Assembly (NCBI GenBank): GCA_964561495.1
Contig: CAZLPW010000042.1
Location: 1 to 16,519 of the forward strand
DNA: 16,519 nucleotides
DNA from: CAZLPW01 sp964561495
GTDB taxonomy: Bacteria; Fidelibacterota; Marinisomatia; Marinisomatales; UBA1611
Direction of reading: 5' to 3'
A program made the position numbers and the translations under genes. Numbering within the stretch: the stretch's first letter is position 1; the number at the start of each line of letters is the position of its first letter. Positions 7,143 through 16,000 of the stretch are shown here, piece by piece. The notes under the pieces were generated by a model. It was not told the DNA's origin and ran no database searches. It saw nothing but the letters and a program-made list of their open reading frames with translations.

Positions 7143-8284
7143 TAGAGTTTTCTTTAACAGAGGAGCAAGAATTAATTCAAAAAAATGCTAAAAGATTTGC
7201 AAAAGAATACTTGCTTCCTGGTGTTTTAGATAGAGATGAGAATGGAATATTCCCTGCAGATGCTGTCAAAAAAATGGGGGAATTAGGTTTCATGGGTATG
7301 ATGGTTCCTGAAAAATTTGGAGGTTCTGGCTTAGATACAATTTCCTATGTAATTGTTTTAGAGGAAATTGCTGTGGCCGAGGCTGCTACTTCAACAATAA
7401 TGTCTGTAAACAATTCATTGGTTTGCGAAATTTTATTAAAATGGGGTACAAATAAACAAAAAGAGCAATATCTGTATCAATTGGCTAAAGGATTAAAACT
7501 AGGTGCATATAGCCTCAGTGAACCTCATTGTGGCTCTGATGCTAAGAACATGAAGACATATGGCGAAAGAAAAAATGATTATTATATTGTTAATGGTACT
7601 AAGAGTTGGGTGACTAGCGGGTTAAACTCAGATTTTGTAGTATTATTTTGTATTACAAGTCCAAATCAGGGCAGTAAAGGAGTATCTGCTTTTATAATAG
7701 AAAAAGATTTAGAAGGACTTTCTGTTGGTAAAAAAGAAGACAAACTAGGAATCCGTGCTTCGGATACAACTGAATTATATTTAAATAATTGTAAAATACC
7801 TTCAGAAAATCTTTTAGGAAAAGAGGGTGATGGGTATAAAATTGCAATGTCTGCGTTAGGAGGAGGGCGGATTGGCATAGCATCTCAGGCAGTAGGTATT
7901 GCAAGATCATCACTTGAATCTGCTATTAATTATTCTTCAGAAAGAAAACAGTTTGGTAAAACAATTAATTCTTTTGGAGCTATTCAAGCTAAACTTGCAG
8001 ATATGGCAACTGGAATAGATGCTGCTAGATTATTAGTTTGGAAAGCTGCCTCTTTAAAAGATTTAAATAAGAAATTTATCAAAGAAAGCTCAATGGCAAA
8101 GCTTTTTGCGTCAGACATTGCTATGAAAGCTTCTACCGAATGTGTTCAAATACATGGCGGGTATGGTTACATAAAAGAATATGGAATTGAGAGGTTGATG
8201 AGAGATGCAAAGATTACCCAAATTTATGAAGGTACATCTGAAATCCAACAGCTAGTAATAAGTAAAGAATTGATGAAAGTTTAA
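7139..8284 (+). CDS. Acyl-CoA dehydrogenase, short-chain type
   Basis: FAD-dependent dehydrogenase of 381 residues that converts acyl-CoA to trans-2-enoyl-CoA and passes electrons to electron-transfer flavoprotein. The helical N-domain (FSLTEEQELIQKNAKRFAKE), the beta middle domain (AYSLSEPHCGSDAKNMKT, then YIVNGTKSWVTSG) and the C-terminal helices (SERKQFGKTI, CVQIHGGYGYIKEYGIER) are all complete. The catalytic base is Glu364 in QIYEGTSEIQ, the position used by short-chain and butyryl-CoA dehydrogenases. The usual E..AGSDA reads EPHCGSDA here, a small change next to the flavin. The start overlaps the thiolase stop (ATGA) and the stop overlaps the aminotransferase start (TAATG). With a branched-chain aminotransferase next door, isobutyryl-, 2-methylbutyryl- or isovaleryl-CoA are possible substrates, as is butyryl-CoA. 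Confidence 0.94.
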   Translation: MIEFSLTEEQELIQKNAKRFAKEYLLPGVLDRDENGIFPADAVKKMGELGFMGMMVPEKFGGSGLDTISYVIVLEEIAVAEAATSTIMSVNNSLVCEILLKWGTNKQKEQYLYQLAKGLKLGAYSLSEPHCGSDAKNMKTYGERKNDYYIVNGTKSWVTSGLNSDFVVLFCITSPNQGSKGVSAFIIEKDLEGLSVGKKEDKLGIRASDTTELYLNNCKIPSENLLGKEGDGYKIAMSALGGGRIGIASQAVGIARSSLESAINYSSERKQFGKTINSFGAIQAKLADMATGIDAARLLVWKAASLKDLNKKFIKESSMAKLFASDIAMKASTECVQIHGGYGYIKEYGIERLMRDAKITQIYEGTSEIQQLVISKELMKV

Positions 8285-9318
8285 TGAAAAACAACATTGA
8301 CATCAATTGGGAAGAACTGGGCTTTAATATTGTTAATACAAAGAGTATGTATTTTTCTAAATGTAAATATGATGGAAGTTGGGAAGAAGGGAATTTGATT
8401 CCTTTTGGAAATATTGAACTTTCCCCTGCTGCAGGTGTCCTGAATTATGGTCAAGGTGTTTTTGAGGGAACAAAATCCTTTAGAACAAAAAAAAATAAAA
8501 TTGTTCTTTTTCGTCCAGATATGAATGCTAAGAGGATAAAACATTCAAGCAGAAGACTTTGTATACCTGAAATGAGTGAACCATTTTTTTTAAAATCGGT
8601 TGTTGCAACTGTTAAGGATAATATTGATTATATTCCACCTTTAGGTAAAGGCAGTTTATATATTCGACCTATTATATGGGGCACATCTCCAATTTTAGGT
8701 GTTGGCCCTGCAGAGGAATACACGTTTCTTATTTATGTTTGCCCTGTTGGCCCGTATTTCAAAAAAGGTATTAAACCTCTTGATTTAATTGTAACAACCG
8801 ATTTTCATCGTGCTGCTCCCAAAGGAATTGGGAACGCAAAAGCAATAGGGAATTATTCAGCATCATTATTTCCAGTTAGAGAAGCAAAAAAAAGAGGATA
8901 TGATGAAGTTATATATCTAGATGCGTCCAATGAAAATTTAATAGAGGAAGTTGGTTCAGCCAATATTTTTATAGTTAAAGATAGTATTCTAAAGACACCT
9001 CGATTAAATGGATCGATACTTCCTGGGATTACAAGAGATTCAGTAATAAAAATTGCGACTGACCTTTTTAAAATGAAGGTTGAAGAAATCGACGTGAGTT
9101 TAACAGATGTCTTAAATGCAGACGAAGTATTTTGTGTCGGCACAGCAGTAGTTATTACTCCAGTGGGTTCCATTACCTATAAAACAAAAAAAATCTTATT
9201 TAATAATGGTGGGAGGGGGAATCATACGATGAGACTTAGGGAAAAGCTTATTCAAATTCAAAATCAAGAGATTGAAGACCCATTCGGTTGGATTTATAAT
9301 CTACAAGATAAGTTTTAA
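8284..9318 (+). CDS. ilvE: Branched-chain amino acid aminotransferase (class IV PLP)
   Basis: PLP enzyme of 344 residues that exchanges the amino group between Leu/Ile/Val and 2-oxoglutarate, used in both synthesis and breakdown. It has the longer form related to eukaryotic BCATs: LNYGQGVFEGTKSFRTKK (53-70), LYIRPIIWGTSPILGVGP (125-142), the PLP lysine Lys186 in GNAKAIGNYSASL, the EVGSANIFIV strand that follows, and the SILPGITRDSVI phosphate-binding loop. CVGTAVVITPVGSI near the end completes the active site. The ATG overlaps the stop of the acyl-CoA dehydrogenase by one base, so the genes are co-translated. Sharing a transcript with thiolase and acyl-CoA dehydrogenase suggests a role in branched-chain amino acid catabolism. 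No other ilv or leu genes are visible, so the biosynthetic role cannot be judged. Confidence 0.93.
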   Translation: MKNNIDINWEELGFNIVNTKSMYFSKCKYDGSWEEGNLIPFGNIELSPAAGVLNYGQGVFEGTKSFRTKKNKIVLFRPDMNAKRIKHSSRRLCIPEMSEPFFLKSVVATVKDNIDYIPPLGKGSLYIRPIIWGTSPILGVGPAEEYTFLIYVCPVGPYFKKGIKPLDLIVTTDFHRAAPKGIGNAKAIGNYSASLFPVREAKKRGYDEVIYLDASNENLIEEVGSANIFIVKDSILKTPRLNGSILPGITRDSVIKIATDLFKMKVEEIDVSLTDVLNADEVFCVGTAVVITPVGSITYKTKKILFNNGGRGNHTMRLREKLIQIQNQEIEDPFGWIYNLQDKF

Positions 9319-9330
9319 GATAGTAGATCA

Positions 9331-9765
9331 TTGATTAAAGAGAATAAAAAGATTCATTATCGCCGAAATGCTAGAGAGAGTGTTTTAAAGGCATTGTTTG
9401 CTGAAAATTTTTCCGATGAAAATCCATTAAATTCGCTAGAGAAAATCATTAAAACTTATCCAATCGATGATAAAAATAAATCTTTTATTTATGATTTATT
9501 TAATCAAGTGATTGAAAATAGTGAATGGGCGGATGGGTTGATAAAAAATCATTTAAAAAACTGGGAGATTGGTAGGATTGCCCAAGTTGATCGTATATTA
9601 TTAAAAATGGGAATCTGTGAGATATACTATATAAAAAAAATACCTGCTAAAGTTTCTATAACAGAGATGGTGGAGATTGCAAAAATTTATAGTACTGATG
9701 AAAGTGCGGGTTTTATTAATGGTGTTCTTGATTCTATCTATAAAAATTATAAACAAATTTTATAA
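9331..9765 (+). CDS. nusB: Transcription antitermination factor NusB
   Basis: Small all-helical RNA-binding protein of 144 residues that, with NusE (S10), binds boxA RNA and supports antitermination of rRNA operons. Visible hallmarks are the N-terminal RRNARESVLKALFAENF helix, NWEIGRIAQVDRILLKMGICEI in the middle, IPAKVSITEMVEIAKIYSTDESAGFINGVLD, and the final helix. The start is TTG 9331: no ATG occurs before residue 99, and the frame is closed 12 bases upstream by the aminotransferase stop at 9316-9318. No Shine-Dalgarno site is visible. The gene is read in the same frame as ilvE, separated from it by that one stop. A 13-base gap leads to secA. Length and motifs are normal; the identification is firm. 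Confidence 0.93.
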   Translation: MIKENKKIHYRRNARESVLKALFAENFSDENPLNSLEKIIKTYPIDDKNKSFIYDLFNQVIENSEWADGLIKNHLKNWEIGRIAQVDRILLKMGICEIYYIKKIPAKVSITEMVEIAKIYSTDESAGFINGVLDSIYKNYKQIL

Positions 9766-9768
9766 GGG
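9764..9768 (+). promoter_or_regulatory. Shine-Dalgarno-like site of secA
   Basis: AAGGG overlaps the nusB stop codon and lies 10 bases before the secA ATG at 9779. The spacing is slightly long but it is the best ribosome-binding site in this operon. Confidence 0.45.
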
Positions 9769-9778
9769 TGAAAAATAA

Positions 9779-12700
9779 ATGCTTCTAGCGAAAATCTTTG
9801 GAACAAAGTCTCAAAGAGAAATAAAAAAAATTATTCCACTGGTTCATCAAATAAATGAATTCTATGATGGCCTATCATCAAAATCAGATGAAGATTTAAG
9901 AAATCGAACGATTGAATTAAAAAAAATAGTTACATCAAAAATCGAAGAAAAATTAGATTTATTGATTAAAGACTATGAGGGAAAAGAATTGAAAGAGCAG
10001 ATACATCAAGCTCGGCAGACAATATTAGATTCAATTTTAATTGAATCATTTGCAATTGTTAAGGAAACATGCCGTAGAATGTGTGGTTCTTCATGGAGGG
10101 TGACTGGACAAGAAATTACCTGGGAGATGATCCCTTACGATGTTCAAATAATGGGAGCAATAATATTGCATCAAGGCAAAGTTGCTGAGATGAAAACTGG
10201 TGAAGGAAAAACTCTAGTAGCTACAATGCCAATATTTTTAAATGCGCTCACAGGTCGAGGTGTTCATATCATTACTGTTAATGATTATTTAGCTCAAAGA
10301 GATTCAGAATGGATGGGTGAGGTTTACAAGCGTTTAGGTTTAACTGTGGGCTTTATTCTAAACTCAATGGATAATGTAAAACGACGGGAAATGTATAACA
10401 GAGATATTGTATATGGGACAAATAATGAGTTTGGATTTGATTTTTTAAGAGATAATATGGCATTGCATAAGGATGATTTAGTACAAAGGGAGCATGCTTT
10501 TGCTGTTGTAGATGAGGTTGATAGTGTCCTAATTGATGAAGCTAGAACACCACTAATTATTTCTGGTGCAGTTGATGCTCCAGTTGATGATACCTTTCAA
10601 AAACTTAAGCCTGAGGTACAGACCTTGGTAAAACGTCAGTCAATGCTAGTTTCGGATTTAGTTTCTCAAGCAAAAGATCTCTTAAAAGAGGATAAACGAG
10701 AAGATGCTGGCCTAAAATTATTACAATGTAGCAGAGGAATGCCAAAACATAAACAGGTAATGAAAACATTCCAAGAAACGGGAATGTTGGCTTTATCTCA
10801 AGAGGTAGAATCAAATTATATTAGGGATAAAAAGTTACATGAAGTTGATGAAGAACTCTTTTTTTCAATTGATGAAAAAAGCCATGTTATAGATATAACT
10901 GGGAAAGGTAGAAATCTTCTTTCGCCAGACAACCCTGATACATTTATTATTCCTGACTTAGGTGAAATGTTAATGGAGATTGATGAAAAAAATAATTTAA
11001 CTAAACTTGAGCAAGATCAAGAAAAAGAGAGAGCACATCAATTGCATGCTGAGAGGAGTGGAACAATCCACAACTTTAATCAACTATTAAGAGCATATAC
11101 TATGTATGAAAAAGATGTTGATTATGTTATTCAAGATAGTAAAGTAATGATAGTTGATGAGTTCACTGGCCGAGTTTTACCAGGGAGAAGATATTCAGAT
11201 GGGCTTCATCAGGCTCTAGAGGCTAAAGAAAATGTTCGTATTGAGCGTGAAACACAGACCTTAGCTACGATTACGATTCAAAATTATTTTAGATTATATG
11301 ATAAACTAGCTGGAATGACTGGCACTGCGGAGACAGAATCTGAAGAGTTGGGATCAATATATTCTCTTGGCGTAACTGTAATACCAACACATAGGCCAGT
11401 ATCAAGAGATGACAGAGATGACTTAGTGTACAAGACCAAAAGGGAAAAGTATAACGCAGTAATTGATGAAATTTCAGAATGTCATAACAATCTTCAACCA
11501 GTGCTAGTAGGAACTGTTACAGTTGAGGTGTCAGAGCTATTATCAAGAATGCTTAAAAGAAAAAATATTCCCCACAATGTTCTTAATGCTAAACAGCATA
11601 AGTCTGAAGCAGAGATTGTTTCACGTGCAGGACAACCTGGAGCGGTAACTATTGCAACAAATATGGCAGGTCGAGGTACAGATATAAAACTTAGTAAAGA
11701 GGTCATTGAATTAGGAGGGTTACATATCATTGGCACTGAAAGGCACGAATCGAGGCGTATAGATTTACAATTGAGAGGCAGAAGCGGGAGGCAAGGAGAT
11801 TTAGGTTCATCCAGATTCTATTTATCACTGGAAGATGATCTAATGCGTTTATTTGGGTCTGATAAAGTGGCCTCAATTATGGATAGAATGGGCGTTGAGG
11901 AAGGGGAAGTTATATCTGCTGGAATGGTTACTAGAGCAATTGGGAACGCTCAGAAAAAAGTAGAAATAAGAAATTTTGGTATTAGAAAGCATTTATTAGA
12001 ATATGATGATGTAATGAATCAGCAGAGACAAGTTGTGTATGACTTGCGAAAACAAGCACTTTCTGGTGAAGATATGCGAAAAAATGTAATCCAGATTATT
12101 GATGATTATATTATGGATGAGTTAGAAATTCAGAGTGAATCAGGTTCCTTAGACAACTGGGATTGGGATCATTTACAACAAGTTTTTTCTTCCCATTTAA
12201 TGGTAGATATATCATATGAAAAAATAAAAAATGATCTTGAAGGAGAGACTTCTATCAATAAAATTGGGAATTATATAATTGCAGAAGCCAAATCAGTTTA
12301 TAAAGCTAGAGAGTCTTTGATACCTGAAGATATGATAAGAGGCTTTGAAAGATTTGTAATTTTGAGGACTATTGATGAAAAATGGAAAGATCACTTATAC
12401 GCAATGGATCAACTTAGAGAGGGTATTAACCTAAGAGCTTACGGGCAAAAAAATCCATTGCTAGAGTATAAATCTGAGGGGTTTCAATTATTTCAGGAGA
12501 TGATTGCTGATATGAATTCTGTCACGGTAGAAAGGTTATTTAGAACTCAAATTAAAGGAGCAGAACAATCGCAAAATCCCAGTAGAAGCGTTCGGAATGT
12601 TAAAATGCAACACCAAGACACATCTGGAATGGGATTCTCTGGTACCGATTCAAATGCAGGACAACAGGCAAATCAACCGCAGCAGGCAAGATCTCCAATA

Positions 12701-12823
12701 AAGGCAGAGAATAAAGTTGGTCGGAATGAAAAAATAAAGTTAGAGAGTCCTGATGGAAAACAAATCTATGTAAAGTATAAAAAACTTCAATCATACCTAA
12801 GTCAAGGGTTTAAACAAGTATAA
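9779..12823 (+). CDS. secA: Preprotein translocase ATPase SecA, long form without zinc-binding tail
   Basis: Motor ATPase that drives proteins through SecYEG at the cytoplasmic face of the inner membrane. At 1014 residues it is longer than E. coli SecA (901). Domains in order: NBD1 with MKTGEGKT (138-145) and DEVDSVLIDEARTP (245-258); a preprotein-binding region carrying an extra helical segment (about 282-358) absent from E. coli; NBD2 with VDEFTGR, YDKLAGMTGTA, NMAGRGTDI and GTERHESRRIDLQLRGRSGRQGD in its usual place; the helical scaffold with RKHLLEYDDVMNQQR; and a Gln-rich linker. The tail keeps VGRN (980-983), where most SecA proteins continue into CPCGSGKKYKKC, but the last 31 residues contain no Cys, so the zinc site that binds SecB and phospholipid is absent. 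The E. coli segment after GRGTDI is also missing. It is the last gene of the operon; all ATPase motifs are intact. Confidence 0.97.
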   Translation: MLLAKIFGTKSQREIKKIIPLVHQINEFYDGLSSKSDEDLRNRTIELKKIVTSKIEEKLDLLIKDYEGKELKEQIHQARQTILDSILIESFAIVKETCRRMCGSSWRVTGQEITWEMIPYDVQIMGAIILHQGKVAEMKTGEGKTLVATMPIFLNALTGRGVHIITVNDYLAQRDSEWMGEVYKRLGLTVGFILNSMDNVKRREMYNRDIVYGTNNEFGFDFLRDNMALHKDDLVQREHAFAVVDEVDSVLIDEARTPLIISGAVDAPVDDTFQKLKPEVQTLVKRQSMLVSDLVSQAKDLLKEDKREDAGLKLLQCSRGMPKHKQVMKTFQETGMLALSQEVESNYIRDKKLHEVDEELFFSIDEKSHVIDITGKGRNLLSPDNPDTFIIPDLGEMLMEIDEKNNLTKLEQDQEKERAHQLHAERSGTIHNFNQLLRAYTMYEKDVDYVIQDSKVMIVDEFTGRVLPGRRYSDGLHQALEAKENVRIERETQTLATITIQNYFRLYDKLAGMTGTAETESEELGSIYSLGVTVIPTHRPVSRDDRDDLVYKTKREKYNAVIDEISECHNNLQPVLVGTVTVEVSELLSRMLKRKNIPHNVLNAKQHKSEAEIVSRAGQPGAVTIATNMAGRGTDIKLSKEVIELGGLHIIGTERHESRRIDLQLRGRSGRQGDLGSSRFYLSLEDDLMRLFGSDKVASIMDRMGVEEGEVISAGMVTRAIGNAQKKVEIRNFGIRKHLLEYDDVMNQQRQVVYDLRKQALSGEDMRKNVIQIIDDYIMDELEIQSESGSLDNWDWDHLQQVFSSHLMVDISYEKIKNDLEGETSINKIGNYIIAEAKSVYKARESLIPEDMIRGFERFVILRTIDEKWKDHLYAMDQLREGINLRAYGQKNPLLEYKSEGFQLFQEMIADMNSVTVERLFRTQIKGAEQSQNPSRSVRNVKMQHQDTSGMGFSGTDSNAGQQANQPQQARSPIKAENKVGRNEKIKLESPDGKQIYVKYKKLQSYLSQGFKQV

Positions 12824-12863
12824 AATATTTTATTGATATTTAGTATTTAGATTTATTTTCTTT

Positions 12864-12882
12864 AAGTAAATTAAGTTTACTT
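12864..12882 (+). terminator. Possible weak terminator hairpin after secA
   Basis: AAGTAAA (12864-12870) and TTTACTT (12876-12882) form an exact 7-bp inverted repeat with a 5-base loop, 40 bases after the secA stop. Only one G-C pair is present and the following sequence is a mixed T/A run, so termination would be weak. The rest of the gap 12824-13032 holds no gene. Confidence 0.3.
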
Positions 12883-12921
12883 TCTATTTAAAAAAATTAC
12901 ATGTGCATTCTAAGAATAATA

Positions 12922-12950
12922 TTGTTATTTTAGATTAAATCATTTATCAA
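12922..12950 (+). promoter_or_regulatory. Candidate promoter for the modular secreted protein
   Basis: TTGTTA (12922-12927) and TATCAA (12945-12950) are 17 bases apart, each matching the sigma70 consensus at 4/6. Transcription would start near 12957, giving a leader of about 76 bases that contains the palindrome at 12991-13002. The match is modest in AT-rich sequence, so this is only a candidate. Confidence 0.22.
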
Positions 12951-12977
12951 TTTTTCCAAGGGTGTGGGTATCAAAGT

Positions 12978-13005
12978 ATTAACAGAGTTAAACAGTACTG
13001 TTAAT
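12978..13005 (+). promoter_or_regulatory. Nested inverted repeats in the leader of the surface-protein gene
   Basis: ATTAACAG (12978-12985) and CTGTTAAT (12998-13005) form an exact 8-bp inverted repeat. Overlapping it, AACAGTACTGTT (12991-13002) is a perfect 12-bp palindrome. The right arm is shared, so two alternative pairings are possible. It lies 28 bases before the ATG at 13033 and could be an operator or an RNA structure near the ribosome-binding site. No regulator can be named. Confidence 0.4.
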
Positions 13006-13022
13006 TGTTTATATTCTCGTCT

Positions 13023-13028
13023 GGAGGG
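13023..13028 (+). promoter_or_regulatory. Shine-Dalgarno site that fixes the start at 13033
   Basis: GGAGGG lies 4 bases before ATG 13033. It is the strongest ribosome-binding site in the window, and it is immediately followed by a signal peptide. This decides against the in-frame GTG 12964, which would put 23 polar residues before the signal peptide. Confidence 0.65.
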
Positions 13029-13032
13029 CGTT

Positions 13033-16000
13033 ATGTCGGAACATAAAATTTTATTAAATATACTTTGTTGTTTTTTCCTGTTTACATCGGGATTATTTGG
13101 TCAAGATGTTTCTGTTAGTCTTGGTTCTGTTGAAGTTGATGGATATACATCCGATGTTATTGTACCATTAAGCATTAGTAGTCCAAATCATTCAGTTGGT
13201 GGTATTCAGTTTGATGTAAGTGTAGCTCCAAATCTTCTAGAGTTATTTTCTTCTACACCCACAGAAAATGCTCCAGGGTTTTCATCAGATTTTTCCGTTT
13301 TATCAGATGGTTTAAATAGGGTTGTTTTTTATAATAGTTCATCGAGTGATGGTATTCTATCTGGCACAGATATTGTGATTTTAAATCTTCACTTTGATGG
13401 ATCAGAATTATTATCAGCAGTCTTAGATTTATATTTATCAAATTTGATTGTCAGCGATGAGAGTGGGAATATATTGTCATCTGATAGTCAAAATGGCTCG
13501 GTTTCTATTGGTGACGTTGTATATGTCAGTGCATCATCAGATACTGGTGATGTTGATGAAATGGTTACGGTTCTTGTTAGCTTAGGAAATACTGGAGATG
13601 TAGGAGGAGTTCAATATGATGTTTATGATACTCCAAATTATGTTGATATAACGAATGTTACAACAATTGGGAGAGCTGAGGGATTCTCAGTTGATTTTAA
13701 TGAGCTGGATAATGGGCATACTAGGATTGTTTTGTTTGATCCTAATAATGGGATTATATCTGGTTTAGAGAGTGGTTTTTCTGATCCAATTATTCAGATG
13801 GATATGTTGATTCATACTGATGCATACGCGGGGAATACAGGTGTAAACTTTGAAAATGTCATTGTTACTGATAGTATTGGAGGTTTGTACTGGATTGCCT
13901 CCTCTGATTCTGGTACGGTTTCTGTCTACCCTGGATATATTGAAGAACCGCATAATCTATCTGCACAAAATGGAATGGATGGTCAGGTTTTACTAGTCTG
14001 GGATCCCCCATACGGTCCTATTCCTCCAGATTTTACTGAAGATTTTGAAAATGGTGAATTACCTGTGGAATGGGAAGTAATCTCGAATGGAAATGGTTGG
14101 TACGTAACTGAGAATGGGTCTAGTAATTTTTGGACTATTCCATCTCATTCTCATTATATAGTCTCTAATGATGATGGATTCAATGGAGAAGATACTCCAG
14201 AAAATGATGGAAATGATTACTTAGTTCTCCCTGGGTTAAATTTATTTGGAGCAACTAGCATTACTTTGAACTATGCTTCCTTTTTTACGGGTGCATATGG
14301 TTCAACAGCTTCTGTAGAGGTTAGTACTGATGGTGGCGATTCTTATGTAATTGTCCAGAGTGTTGTTGACGTAGCAGAAGAATGGATAATGCAGTCTGTG
14401 GATTTATCAGAGTTTTCTGATTTAGCTAACGTAAAAATAGCTTTTCATCATAATGATAATGGAGGCTGGGCATCAGGATGGGCAGTTGATGATATTCTTA
14501 TTTCTTTTTCTGATTCAAGGATTACTACAAATTTGCACTTTGAATTAACTGAGATCGGTCAATGGGCTCTTACTTCTGAAAAAGAAGATATTATTAATTC
14601 ATATCCAGGAGGAATTCCGTATGAATTAAAAGTTGACCTAAATAATCCATTGTATATAGATGAAAGACCTGTTGATATTGATGAATATAAAATTTTTCGA
14701 TCTCAAGATATAAATGGACCTTTTGAAAATATTGATGTTGTGGATGGTGATGTAACTAGTTACTTGGATGAAAATGTTGTAAATAGTACAACATATTATT
14801 ATTACGTCACTGCAGTTTATCCTTCGGGCAGTGAATCTGGAGCTACCAATATTATCCAAGCGACTCCTGTCGAATGGGTAGAGTGCTCTATTTCAAATGG
14901 TGCATCACTTACTGGTCAGATGGATACTTTAGACCTATATATTGAGAATGAAAGCTATTTAGGATTATTCTACTTTGAAATTATGGATTATCCAGATGTG
15001 CTAAATAGTTTAGCAGTATTGCCTACTGAGAGGACAGAGAATTGGAGTCTAGAGATTGTTGATTTAGGCAATGGAAATATTGGTATAACTGGAATTTCAC
15101 TTGGTCTCCCTCTTGACTCTGGAGATGGTGCTGTATGTAGGGCTGTTTTATATCCAGTTGCAGATGAAGAGGTTACCGTTAATCTTTCGTTCGCGGATGC
15201 AAGCATTCAGGATGAAAATTTTGTAGAACTGAACTGGACTGCGGAAAGTGCAACTTATGAAGTTGGAATAGAGACTCAATATCTTATGTTATCGGGTGGA
15301 TATGGGCTACCTGGTGGAATTTGTTATAGTTCTGTATTTTTAGAAAATACACAACCCATTTACGGACTTCAGGTTGATATTTTATCTGATCCGCCTTTTG
15401 TAACTGGGGTATATCATGAATTTAGTCAGAATTTGGACTTAACAAATTGGGAGTTGACAGGTGAAATGGTTGGCAGTGTCTATCGCCTCATAGCATATGA
15501 TAATACCCTATCAAATCCAATTATGCCTGGTGTCCGGCATTTAGCAGAGATTACATATGGTGTGCTGGATGGAGTTCCTGAAGGCTCTGTTATAGATCTC
15601 ACTGTGAATGAGTCAGTACTTTCAGACGCTAATGGCTTGCCAATGCATACTGAAGATACTCCACATAGTTTTTATATTGGAGAACCTGCAGTTGTATATG
15701 AAATAAAAAATATTTCTGGTGATCTTATGCCTGGTGGTGTAGGAACATTTGAAATTCATATGACCAATACAGACACGGTATCTTTCGTTGATTTAGTGAT
15801 TACGGATATGCCAAACTATGCGACTATTACAAATGTAACTGGCATAGAAAGATTTTCAGCTGCAATAATTGATAATATTTCAGGGGAGGCAGTTGATGGT
15901 ACTGGAAAGATTCTAGCATTTGATTTAACGCCTGGGGTAATGCCTGGCGAAGGAGCTATTCTTGAGGTAAATGTTGAATTTTCACAAAATATTCAAAATT

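Noticed and set aside
12964..13032. GTG 12964 as start of the surface protein
   Set aside because: It would add a polar stretch before the signal peptide and run through the palindromic leader; GGAGGG directly precedes ATG 13033.
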